Part shown: one piece after another, positions 1 to 6,640 of the stretch
Numbering within the stretch: the stretch's first letter is position 1
Layout of the letters: every line of letters starts with the position of its first letter
Translations under genes and position numbers: made by a program
The notes under the pieces: generated by a model
The model's input: only the letters and a program-made list of their open reading frames with translations
Databases searched by the model: none
Told to the model about the DNA's origin: nothing
Source: Euperipatoides rowelli
Taxonomy: Eukaryota > Onychophora > Udeonychophora > Euonychophora > Peripatopsidae
Strand: one strand, 5' to 3'
NCBI GenBank assembly: GCA_003024985.2
Contig: PXIH01S0059161.1
DNA: 10,138 nucleotides

Positions 1-357
1 ATGAATCATCCTTTGTATTTTTCATGTTTTACCTATATAAGCCAATGCTTAAACTTATAATAAATAATAATAATAAAAAGAGATCAATTATGATTATTTC
101 AAACATTACCATTGCTAAAAACGAATTTGAATTAAATATATTGAACCTAGGAAAAAACATTCTGCTACACTGAGGTGCACACCTACGTCCCAAGAACTGG
201 GCATAGGTGCTGATTACAGGGGGAGCAAGAGGGCTAATGGCCCCAAGAGGTCATTCTCAAGCAGGAATGACTCCAGCCTAAAAATCTAGAGGGGAGCAGT
301 AGCAGGTGAGCCCAAATTTGTAGGGGGCAGTGTTATGGTTGTAGATATTTTGATGAG

Positions 358-400
358 TTTTTTTTTTGTGTGTGTATGTGTGTGTGTGGACAGTTTGATG
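358..400 (+). repeat. T-tract/GT-rich/ACAGTTTG repeat, copy 1
   Basis: T10 is followed by a GT microsatellite (368-389, one TA interruption) and GGACAGTTTGATG. The same order, a T run then GT-rich DNA then ACAGTTTG, recurs at 533-590 and 893-927, and a weaker TGTGGACAGTGAGG occurs near 987-1000. Confidence 0.6.
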
Positions 401-532
401 ACCATTTCTTGTGCTATTTGTGGCAATATTCACAATTATATTAGTATAAATACGGTACTAATATACTGCAATATTATCTTCAAAACATAATAGAAAGAAA
501 ATAACTGAAACAGTGTCGGACTGAGAAGTGGA

Positions 533-590
533 TTTTTTTTTGCGGTTGGTGTGTGTTGTGTATGGGGAAGGGTCTTGTACAGTTTGGATG
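533..590 (+). repeat. T-tract/GT-rich/ACAGTTTG repeat, copy 2
   Basis: T9, then GCGGTTGGTGTGTGTTGTG, a G-rich stretch, and GTACAGTTTGGATG. Downstream, CCCCC-AAT-GGGGG (623-635) can form a small GC hairpin. Confidence 0.55.
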
Positions 591-892
591 AATATCAGCT
601 GGGGTTTGGGGATAGCTGTAAACCCCCAATGGGGGCATAGCCCCTGGAAACTTAGTTTTTAAGATTTTTAAATCCTTAAAATGAGCTTTGCTGATACTTA
701 AAAAATGCTAAAATTTGAAATAACTTAAATAGCAAACAAAAAATTTTATTCATTAGAAAAAATATTTTCATATTAGGGACTTTAATTTAAAATTTTGTTT
801 TTGACATTGCAAGTATTTTGTTAGGATTTATTTTTAGGATAGGATCTTACAATTATTTGCAATTTTACCTTCATCATATTTCATTGACTTGG

Positions 893-927
893 TTTTTTTT
901 TTTTTTTTGGTCCTTGGACAGTTTGGA
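893..927 (+). repeat. T-tract/ACAGTTTG repeat, copy 3
   Basis: T16, then GGTCCTTGGACAGTTTGGA. The GT-rich part is reduced to a few bases. On the minus strand, a 36-codon open frame (874-984) runs through the tract; it has no recognisable motif and I do not call it a gene. Confidence 0.5.
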
Positions 928-1562
928 ACAATGGTGGAGAGCCAGTGCCGCATGTACGTGCTGACTCGACTGGTTCTCGGTCATAATTGTGGACAGTGAG
1001 GCAAGTTAATTAAAATGGGTGGTGAATTTATTAGTTATATTTTTTTGGCCTGTGTACCTGTATGTCTCGGATGTGGGAGATGTTGGTGCCGAATGTGCAG
1101 CTGGATTTTCTTGAGTTCCGGTTTTGCTTGACGGCAGTAAGAATATAAAATTAAATTAGATTATTCTAGTAATTAGTGATTTGTCTTGAGATGGAATAGT
1201 TTTCAAAAATGAACAAGGGTACTATCACTGCCAATAATATGAGACATAGACCAAATGGTGTACGACATATATACTGTATATTGAATAGAGACAATAAAAG
1301 TAAATAAATATTTACATTGACAAATAATTTAAAGAATTAGATTTAGAAGCCTAGCCAATAAGATATTGGTTCTAATTACAATAAAATGATAAGAAGAAGA
1401 AAAAAAGAAATTATGATTAATTTACCTAAAATTAAAAAGGTTTTAAAAAGTATAGAAGTTAATACTTATAATACTAAAATAATACAATTTAGTATTGATC
1501 TTAGTTATTGGTAAATGGTTGTACCTCTAGGTTCTTATGTAAGATCTATGAAATTTGAGTTT

Positions 1563-2021
1563 CTAGTGATGTTTAGATATTTCAACACAAACTTCAGATT
1601 CAAATTCTCTAAATCTGTCAAAAAAAAAAATAGTGCACTTTTCAAGAGCATTGACTCTTCTATCTTGCAAAGATTTCTGATGTAATAGTGATAATTCCTC
1701 ATCATAACCATGTCAAAGTTGCCTAAGATAATTCTCAAGGCTTTTTTTAACATGTTCCATGTCATTGATTTGAGCTTTGATTAAGGAACTAGACCTTGCA
1801 TCAGTGCAAAACTCGATGTGTGGCTAATGTACCAGTTATAAAAAGAAAAATTATATCCAAATTAAATCTCTTTAATTTTTAAATCCTGAAAAAATTATTG
1901 TATGAATTTGAGATAATCATGTCAAACATGAGAGGGCCATTTTAAGTCATTTTGCATTAGTAGACCAATAATCTTGATTTACTGGAGTCATCGCAGAACA
2001 TTTGGATTTTAGTTGAACACA
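1563..2021 (-). pseudogene. Decayed coding remnant, left mirror copy
   Basis: Mirror of 8118-8576 on the minus strand, with the same internal stops (including TGA at 1713-1715 on the plus-strand coordinates). The stops are shared by both arms, so the decay preceded the duplication. Confidence 0.35.
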
Positions 2022-2218
2022 TTTTAATATTCTCACTATAATTCTAATGCAAGGATTTTATTTTATTTGAAATACAAGTTCGATGTTTTTTTTTTTTTTT
2101 TTGTATAAATTGAAATGTTTAAAGTAATCGTGAGTCATCAAATTTACCGATATGGCCAAATTCAAATCACAAATGTAAAGTTGATATTAGATCAGTGCAG
2201 ACTAATTTAAAACTTATT

Positions 2219-2287
2219 TGAATTTCACATGTAGTTGGAGTTGAGGTTCAGGGTAAGTGCTAAGGTTAGTTACATAACTTAGTTTTA
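2219..2287 (+). repeat. Core repeat copy D in the left arm
   Basis: This 69-bp segment is identical to 5055-5123 of copy B. Sequence on both sides differs from B: upstream there is no CATAG, and downstream ACACAT replaces ATATTGC. It is a partial, isolated copy about 2.8 kb from the tip. Complete identity over 69 bp contrasts with the diverged A and C copies. Confidence 0.9.
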
Positions 2288-3498
2288 CACATACTTACAT
2301 ACAATATACGTGTAGGCCTATATACTAAAGCGTATCAATGTTCTTTGGTTTTATTAAGAATTAAAAAATATACAGCTACCGGTATGTTATATTTTAAATG
2401 AGAATGCTAACTGCAGGCACACAAGACGAGGGAGCAGCAGGGGTAACATTCCCTGATACGTAATGATTCAAGGGGCTGTAGGGCCGGGCAATGTAAAAAA
2501 AAGCCTCCACACAACCAAAAAAAAAAAAAAACATCAATTTTACCTACACAAAATGAACTTTGCCAAGTGTTAAGAATTTTTGTCCTGGGGTCCGTACAGG
2601 CTCTCGACACCACAGGCTGTCAAAGAAAGTATTTGGGGCGCAAAAGTGTAAATATATCGGGCGACACAACACTAGCATACGAAAGACATGGAGTGGGGAG
2701 AGTGGTCAGGAAGTTCCCTGAATTTAAAAAAAAAAAATTTAAATTAAGCCGTTTTATCTTGCAAACACTAATTTTTAAACAAATTAGGCCTACCAAAATT
2801 ATTAATCAAAATTATTCTAGTTAAGCTATTTTTTTTTTATTTGTCAATAAGTTACAGGCTTTAGATGGCTATTTAGATAGAATAAATTATTTATTTCATA
2901 TTGAAAGTTTTAGAAGCAAGGTTAATCCACTTCTAAGACAAATAATTCAAAACATTTAAAATGTATTAAAATACATATGCCCTACCTACTTCGTTTTATT
3001 TATTTATTTCAAGTACAGTATATTTGTTTCTTTACATTTCAATGTGTATTTTTTATTAAAAATATTTTATTTTATGGTTTGTTCATTTGAGCTCAATATT
3101 TGTGTTAAGTTCTTAGTAGTGTAGGCTACTCGGACTTTACCAAGTACCAACTGAGCAATACTCCTTTTATTGGAAAAATAAAGTGTATATTATTATCACA
3201 CAACATAAGCCAAAACATCCAGCTGGAGGATTTTAGATGCACCTTGCCTAGAGCTCTCTATTCTGCTACTAAAAAAAATGACTTAGCCTACTGAGCCAAA
3301 TTGTTTTTTTTGTTTTTTTTAAATACTACGTGTGCATGTAATAAGGTTATTGTTGGAGACGAATTATTGCATACGTCCCAGATTGTCAAACTACGGTACC
3401 ATCCCTCACTATATTTCTATGCTAATAAATTTAATAATACCGTAATATCTCAACCTAGAAGACTGCTAAATTTGAAGTTAAAATTCCAACCATAATGC

Positions 3499-3538
3499 AT
3501 CGCGCCATTTTCTTTTTTTTAATTTCCCAACCGGAAGT
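3499..3538 (-). promoter_or_regulatory. ETS-like plus YY1-like site pair, left copy
   Basis: Mirror of 6601-6640, with CCGGAAGT visible on the plus strand at 3531-3538. Confidence 0.3.
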
Positions 3539-3739
3539 AGCTATGCAGGGATGAGGGATGGTTTAACTCTCTTCTTACACTTCTATCTTTTAATGTGCTT
3601 TTCACATACATATTGCATACAGAACAATTATTGAATTTGAAATAACAATAATAAAATAATATTAACATTTCACTTCTGTTCATTTAGAATAACTGTATAT
3701 ATATTTTTATCTTTGCATTATGGCAAAGGATGAGGATGA

Positions 3740-3745
3740 ACTTAC
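3740..3745 (-). other. Splice donor of the SK exon, left copy
   Basis: Mirror of the right-arm donor, GTAAGT on the minus strand. Confidence 0.85.
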
Positions 3746-4126
3746 CTTTGTGTATACATTGGCACTAGCGAGTTCATTTTCTATAACCATCATAATAATT
3801 CCAAACATTCCAAAAACCAGAGCGTAATCACTAATTCGTTTTCTTTTTTCGAACAATGTTTTTCTTTTACCTAGTCGATAGCCAACATTTGGCTTATGTG
3901 CGGAGGAACGCTTATCCTTGGTCCCAATATAATGCGGATATTCTGTATTTGACCCCGTGACCAGGGCTATTGATGGATCTTCCGAGCTCTGGTTGTTGTG
4001 GCCTTTCATGGGTGATTGGATGGACTGATTTGAGGTGGGTTTCGAAAGCTGGAGATGTTTAAATTTCCAAATTGCTCCATTAACGCGCATGAAGTCTGCC
4101 GCTATTCCACTGTCTTTTTGTTTCAC
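3746..4126 (-). CDS. SK (KCNN) channel exon, left mirror copy (partial)
   Basis: The coding content is identical to the right-arm exon, on the minus strand, reading away from the palindrome tip. It gives the same 127 residues with the pre-S1 block and S1, the same in-frame TAG just before it, the same internal ATG (4088-4090 on the minus strand) and the same phase-0 end at a GTAAGT donor. I see no disabling difference, so neither copy can be called the original or a pseudogene from the sequence. It is complete as an exon but the gene is truncated here, because no S2 to calmodulin-domain exon occurs in the remaining 3.7 kb to the window edge. Confidence 0.85.
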
Positions 4127-4214
4127 CTAATGTTTGTGCAGCTGCGGTAAATGCTGCGCTGAGGACAGCGGGTGAGGGAGCACGTGCACGCAGTGCTGGT
4201 CGATAGCACCCGTT

Positions 4215-4242
4215 TCTCCCTCACATTGATAAGTGAGGGAAA
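4215..4242 (-). other. Hairpin in the SK 5' region, left copy
   Basis: Mirror of 5897-5924. The smaller donor-overlapping hairpin is mirrored at 4453-4473. Confidence 0.5.
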
Positions 4243-4361
4243 GACTACCAAAATTCCTCACCGTGTAAACCCTAGCTTCTCGTGGGCCACGTAGGTGGCA
4301 GCACTTAAGCATGGATTAAATTCTGAAACTGGAGAAAAATAGACTTTCGAATCGATAGTGC

Positions 4362-4407
4362 GACAGCGCCCCCAAGCTGCTACAGAATAACTCAAGTCCG
4401 CCATTAC
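4362..4407 (-). promoter_or_regulatory. Promoter-like words, left mirror copy
   Basis: Mirror of 5732-5777, giving a convergent-free, divergent pair of the same words on either side of the palindrome tip. Confidence 0.25.
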
Positions 4408-4455
4408 TAAACTGGGGTTCCGTAAACGTTGGATTATTTACAAAACGAAGCTCAC

Positions 4456-4488
4456 CTTCAAAAGAAGAAGGTGTTGCTCCAGATCCAT
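4456..4488 (-). CDS. Candidate first coding exon of the SK gene, left mirror copy
   Basis: Mirror of 5651-5683 on the minus strand, with the same strong ATG context, 11 codons and GTGAGC donor. The two candidate ATGs are 1.16 kb apart, diverging across the palindrome tip. The same uncertainties apply. Confidence 0.35.
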
Positions 4489-4819
4489 AGTTTGTATATT
4501 ACGCCAAGTAATATAATATTTTCTTTTAAGTTAGGCTACATTTAAATTAGACTTGTAGTTTATTGCTTTAGTAATCTTGTTTAGGGGGTTTATTTTAACT
4601 GGAATGCTACACTTATAATTTCTTACAAGAATGCCACACTGGGGTGCTGATGTACGACGTACCCCATCAAAAAAAAAGTTCCATTGATTAACTTTCAAAA
4701 TAACCTTATATTAAGATAAGATGAAAGCACGTTAAGAATAATATTAAAAAAAAAAGTTAAATAGGCCTACTAATTTTATAAAATTTAAATTAGACAAATT
4801 TTGGCACTTATGCAGTCTT
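4489..4819. other. AT-rich flank between the left candidate start and the palindrome tip
   Basis: It would contain the promoter of the left SK copy if the two-exon model holds. I see no clear TATA box or CpG block. ATGCCACACTGGGGTGCTGATG with GTACGACGTAC (4652-4662, an 11-base palindrome centred on the G) is the most complex part; the rest is A/T-rich with one TAGGCCTA (4762-4769). Confidence 0.4.
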
Positions 4820-4833
4820 CCCCCCCCCCCCCC
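4820..4833 (+). repeat. C14 homopolymer near the palindrome boundary
   Basis: Fourteen cytosines follow TGCAGTCTT, 17 bp outside the point where arm identity ends. The mirrored G run has the same length, which is notable because such runs usually drift quickly. Confidence 0.9.
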
Positions 4834-4909
4834 AATCAAATTTAAATTTTATTTTTTAATAAAAAAAAAAAAAGACGCCTTCTTCCCTATATTATGAAAT
4901 ATTAAAACT

Positions 4910-4982
4910 ATTAAGCGGTTATTGCATAGTGGATTTCACACTAGTTGGAGTTGAGGTTCAGGAAAAGGGTTTTAAAGTTAGC
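4910..4982 (+). repeat. Core repeat copy A
   Basis: It contains GTGGATTTCACACTAGTTGG, then AGTTGAGGTTCAGG, in the same order as copies B and D. Its second half (AAAAGGGTTTTAAAGTTAGC) has drifted. It lacks the block holding CCTAGGATTGGGGCA that lies upstream of the shared segment in B and C. It pairs imperfectly with copy C across the palindrome axis. Confidence 0.75.
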
Positions 4983-5004
4983 ACTGTAATGCAATATTAA
5001 AACT
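4983..5004 (+). repeat. 22-bp inverted repeat, left copy
   Basis: It begins ACTGTAATGC and ends AATATTAAAACT. Its partner at 5117-5138 is the reverse complement with one difference (21 of 22). The inner 12 bp AATATTAAAACT also occurs at 4898-4909, and as its complement at 5237-5248, so this word brackets each core copy and may mark the repeat-unit boundary. Confidence 0.85.
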
Positions 5005-5116
5005 GTCCAAAAGAGGATATTGGCTCTTTTGAGTGTCCTAGGATTGGGGCATAGTGAATTTCACATGTAGTTGGAGTTGAGGTTCAGGGTAAGTGCTAAG
5101 GTTAGTTACATAACTT
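5005..5116 (+). repeat. Core repeat copy B (loop of the palindrome)
   Basis: It carries CCTAGGATTGGGGCATAGTG, the shared AGTTGGAGTTGAGGTTCAGG segment, then GGTAAGTGCTAAGGTTAG. From 5055 into the flanking inverted repeat (to 5123) it is identical over 69 bp to copy D at 2219-2287. It is the only part of the window without a counterpart across the axis. Confidence 0.85.
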
Positions 5117-5138
5117 AGTTTTAATATTGCATAACAGT
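5117..5138 (-). repeat. 22-bp inverted repeat, right copy
   Basis: It reads AGTTTTAATATT followed by GCATAACAGT, pairing with 4983-5004 at 21 of 22 positions. Together the two repeats bracket a 112-bp core in a terminal-inverted-repeat arrangement like a miniature (MITE-like) element of about 156 bp. No target-site duplication or transposase is visible, so this is a structural description only. Confidence 0.85.
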
Positions 5139-5236
5139 ACAACCATAGCCCTTACCCTGAACCCTAACTCCAACTATGTGAATCCATTATGCCCCAATCC
5201 TAGGATAATCAAAAGGTGCAATACCCCCTTTATGAT
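5139..5236 (-). repeat. Core repeat copy C, inverted
   Basis: On the minus strand it reads CCTAGGATTGGGGCATAATG, then TTCACATAGTTGGAGTTAGG and GTTCAGGGTAAGGGC. It is the same unit as B with scattered substitutions and an indel, in opposite orientation, and it pairs with copy A. Confidence 0.8.
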
Positions 5237-5305
5237 AGTTTTAATATTTAATACAAGGGAAACGTTTTTTTTTTTTTTAAAAAAAAAAAAAATTTAAATT
5301 TGATT

Positions 5306-5319
5306 GGGGGGGGGGGGGG
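5306..5319 (+). repeat. G14 homopolymer, mirror of the C14 tract
   Basis: Fourteen guanines just outside the inner end of the right arm. With T14 (5265-5278) and A14 (5279-5292), this forms a dense cluster of homopolymers at the boundary. Such clusters favour polymerase slippage and template switching. Confidence 0.9.
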
Positions 5320-5650
5320 AAGACTGCATAAGTGCCAAAATTTGTCTAATTTAAATTTTATAAAATTAGTAGGCCTATTTAACTTTTTTTTTTAATATTA
5401 TTCTTAACGTGCTTTCATCTTATCTTAATATAAGGTTATTTTGAAAGTTAATCAATGGAACTTTTTTTTTGATGGGGTACGTCGTACATCAGCACCCCAG
5501 TGTGGCATTCTTGTAAGAAATTATAAGTGTAGCATTCCAGTTAAAATAAACCCCCTAAACAAGATTACTAAAGCAATAAACTACAAGTCTAATTTAAATG
5601 TAGCCTAACTTAAAAGAAAATATTATATTACTTGGCGTAATATACAAACT
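5320..5650. other. AT-rich flank between the palindrome tip and the right candidate start
   Basis: Mirror of 4489-4819 and the putative promoter side of the right SK copy. TAGGCCTA is at 5370-5377 and the GTACGTCGTAC palindrome at 5477-5487. Confidence 0.4.
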
Positions 5651-5683
5651 ATGGATCTGGAGCAACACCTTCTTCTTTTGAAG
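5651..5683 (+). CDS. Candidate first coding exon of the SK gene, right copy
   Basis: ATG at 5651 has A at -3 and G at +4, a strong animal initiation context. It is followed by 11 codons (MDLEQHLLLLK) ending in AAG before GTGAGC, a good splice donor. The donor phase is 0, and joining to the acceptor-like ATTAG ending at 6012 continues exactly in frame into the SK exon, giving an N-terminus of 138 residues to the end of S1. This would explain why the SK reading frame opens directly after a TAG. Against it, the acceptor has a poor pyrimidine tract and the peptide is too short to recognise by homology. It is an inferred gene model. Confidence 0.35.
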
Positions 5684-5731
5684 GTGAGCTTCGTTTTGTA
5701 AATAATCCAACGTTTACGGAACCCCAGTTTA

Positions 5732-5777
5732 GTAATGGCGGACTTGAGTTATTCTGTAGCAGCTTGGGGGCGCTGTC
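5732..5777 (+). promoter_or_regulatory. Promoter-like words: ATGGCGG (YY1-like) and GGGGGCGCTGTC (CTCF-core-like)
   Basis: GTAATGGCGGAC at 5733-5744 contains the ATGGCGG heart of the YY1 site found close to animal transcription starts. GGGGGCGCTGTC at 5766-5777 resembles the GGGGGCGCT core of the CTCF motif, though the bases upstream of the core fit CTCF poorly. Both lie between the candidate first ATG and the SK exon. These are word matches only, with no model score. Confidence 0.25.
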
Positions 5778-5896
5778 GCACTATCGATTCGAAAGTCTAT
5801 TTTTCTCCAGTTTCAGAATTTAATCCATGCTTAAGTGCTGCCACCTACGTGGCCCACGAGAAGCTAGGGTTTACACGGTGAGGAATTTTGGTAGTC

Positions 5897-5924
5897 TTTC
5901 CCTCACTTATCAATGTGAGGGAGA
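5897..5924 (+). other. Hairpin in the SK 5' region, right copy
   Basis: CCCTCAC (5900-5906) pairs with GTGAGGG (5915-5921) around an 8-nt loop TTATCAAT, and the stem extends by about 3 further pairs including one wobble. A second, smaller hairpin, CACCTTC/GAAGGTG (5666-5672 with 5680-5686), covers the candidate splice donor at 5684. Either could affect RNA processing, but this is not shown by the sequence. Confidence 0.5.
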
Positions 5925-6012
5925 AACGGGTGCTATCGACCAGCACTGCGTGCACGTGCTCCCTCACCCGCTGTCCTCAGCGCAGCATTTACCGCAGCTG
6001 CACAAACATTAG

Positions 6013-6393
6013 GTGAAACAAAAAGACAGTGGAATAGCGGCAGACTTCATGCGCGTTAATGGAGCAATTTGGAAATTTAAACATCTCCAGCTTTCGAAAC
6101 CCACCTCAAATCAGTCCATCCAATCACCCATGAAAGGCCACAACAACCAGAGCTCGGAAGATCCATCAATAGCCCTGGTCACGGGGTCAAATACAGAATA
6201 TCCGCATTATATTGGGACCAAGGATAAGCGTTCCTCCGCACATAAGCCAAATGTTGGCTATCGACTAGGTAAAAGAAAAACATTGTTCGAAAAAAGAAAA
6301 CGAATTAGTGATTACGCTCTGGTTTTTGGAATGTTTGGAATTATTATGATGGTTATAGAAAATGAACTCGCTAGTGCCAATGTATACACAAAG
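6013..6393 (+). CDS. SK (KCNN) Ca2+-activated K+ channel, exon for N-terminus and S1 (partial), right copy
   Basis: The exon encodes 127 residues ending at a splice donor. SK channels are tetrameric plasma-membrane K+ channels opened by Ca2+ through calmodulin bound to their C-terminus, producing after-hyperpolarisation in excitable cells. The first ~80 residues are hydrophilic and low in recognisable motifs, as is usual for the variable SK cytoplasmic N-terminus. Residues about 81-97 ([17 protein letters not shown]) and the following segment starting [12 protein letters not shown] match the strongly conserved SK block just before and within membrane helix S1. IENEL at about 115-119 corresponds to the end of S1. 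S2-S6, the GYG pore and the calmodulin-binding domain are absent and must lie on later exons outside the window. A TAG immediately precedes 6013 in frame. Either 6012 is a splice acceptor (model with exon 5651-5683) or translation begins at ATG 6049, which has a weak context. The exon ends in phase 0. Confidence 0.85.
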
Positions 6394-6399
6394 GTAAGT
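6394..6399 (+). other. Splice donor of the SK exon, right copy
   Basis: AAG followed by GTAAGT is a near-ideal donor. It falls directly after the VYTK codons, where the conserved SK similarity stops. The frame stays open only about 12 codons beyond, and those codons encode a serine run unlike any SK sequence. Confidence 0.85.
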
Positions 6400-6600
6400 T
6401 CATCCTCATCCTTTGCCATAATGCAAAGATAAAAATATATATACAGTTATTCTAAATGAACAGAAGTGAAATGTTAATATTATTTTATTATTGTTATTTC
6501 AAATTCAATAATTGTTCTGTATGCAATATGTATGTGAAAAGCACATTAAAAGATAGAAGTGTAAGAAGAGAGTTAAACCATCCCTCATCCCTGCATAGCT

Positions 6601-6640
6601 ACTTCCGGTTGGGAAATTAAAAAAAAGAAAATGGCGCGAT
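6601..6640 (+). promoter_or_regulatory. ETS-like plus YY1-like site pair within the SK intron, right copy
   Basis: ACTTCCGG (ETS core CCGGAAGT on the other strand) at 6601-6608 is followed about 20 bp later by GAAAATGGCGCG (6627-6638), close to the AAnATGGCG YY1 word. This pairing is common at CpG-type animal promoters. An ATG inside the second site opens only 17 codons (6631-6684). It could be an internal SK promoter, a promoter of an unannotated transcript, or chance. Confidence 0.3.

Larger units (their letters stand above)
1..1562. other. Distal left arm; no gene recognised
   Basis: AT-rich DNA with a TAA/AAT microsatellite (about 56-78), a GC-richer block at about 165-340 (CCTACGTCCCAAGAACTGGG through GGGGGCAG) with stops in every frame, the three T-tract/ACAGTTTG repeats, and a second GC-richer block at about 900-1140. 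In that block the minus strand is open for about 30 codons in two frames, without a recognisable motif. From 1150 to 1562 there is only AT-rich sequence. Confidence 0.5.
2022..3739 (-). other. SK intron-like DNA, left copy; no gene recognised
   Basis: Mirror of 6400-8117. Besides copy D and the ETS/YY1-like pair, it holds T17 at 2086-2102, A15 at 2517-2531, a GC-richer block at about 2400-2740, and TATTTATTTATTT near 3000. No further SK exon or other coding region is supported. Confidence 0.5.
4127..4455 (-). other. Possible first intron or 5' leader of the SK gene, left copy
   Basis: Mirror of 5684-6012, with the same short open frames (4258-4404 and 4127-4312 on the minus strand) and the same sites. 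Confidence 0.4.
1..4850 (+). repeat. Left arm of a giant palindrome (perfect inverted repeat)
   Basis: Every stretch compared is the exact reverse complement of 5289-10138, with position p pairing with 10139-p. The match includes the first and last bases of the window, the T10 plus GT-repeat near 358-389, the T16 tract at 893-908, the C14 tract at 4820-4833 and all open reading frames. Homopolymer lengths agree between arms, which is unusual for independently evolving copies. Identity stops sharply inside a T/A tract: 4851, 4858, 4859 and 4874 are the first mismatches. The arm has no visible outer end, so it may extend beyond the window. I compared many segments by eye rather than aligning all 4850 bases by program. 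Such identity implies very recent duplication, ongoing gene conversion, or an artefact of amplification or assembly. Confidence 0.96.
4851..5288. repeat. Palindrome tip: imperfect inner inverted repeat with three core-repeat copies
   Basis: The 438 bp between the perfect arms still fold on themselves, but imperfectly. Reading inward from the left there is a T/A tract, a short edge, core copy A (4910-4982), a 22-bp inverted repeat (4983-5004), core copy B (5005-5116), the other 22-bp repeat (5117-5138), core copy C in reverse orientation (5139-5236), an edge, and T14A14. The left and right edges are recognisably homologous in inverted orientation: both have TTCCCT, then AATATTAAAACTAT, then ATTGCA. 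They differ by substitutions and indels. Copy A lacks roughly 25-30 bp that C has around CCTAGGATTGGGGCA. Only B-core (112 bp) lacks a partner across the axis and forms the true loop. The tip is therefore older than the event that made the arms identical. Confidence 0.85.
5684..6012 (+). other. Possible first intron or 5' leader of the SK gene, right copy
   Basis: These 329 bp are relatively GC-rich compared with the rest of the window. They run from GTGAGC to ATTAG if the two-exon model is right; otherwise they are promoter and 5' leader. They hold two short open frames: 48 codons from ATG 5735 (start context GTAATGGCGG, stop TGA at 5879) and 61 codons from ATG 5827, which ends at the TAG directly before the SK frame and is in frame with it. 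Neither peptide resembles a known protein to me. Also present are a GGGGGCGCTGTC word, a CACGTG E-box at 5953-5958 and a hairpin at 5897-5924. Confidence 0.4.

Noticed and set aside
2235-2262. tRNA-derived SINE B-box in GGTTCAGGG
   Set aside because: It lacks the GGTTCRANNCC pattern and has no A-box at the right distance upstream.
3301-3495. 64-codon open frame (mirrored at 6644-6838)
   Set aside because: No ATG start, a T-rich low-complexity beginning and no motif; likely chance.
5150-5170. Telomere-like CCCTGAACCCTAACTCC
   Set aside because: Not a tandem TTAGGG array; it belongs to core repeat copy C.
4898-5248. CRISPR-like repeats from the regularly recurring AATATTAAAACT word
   Set aside because: Animal DNA, mixed orientation, related rather than unique intervening sequences, and no cas genes.
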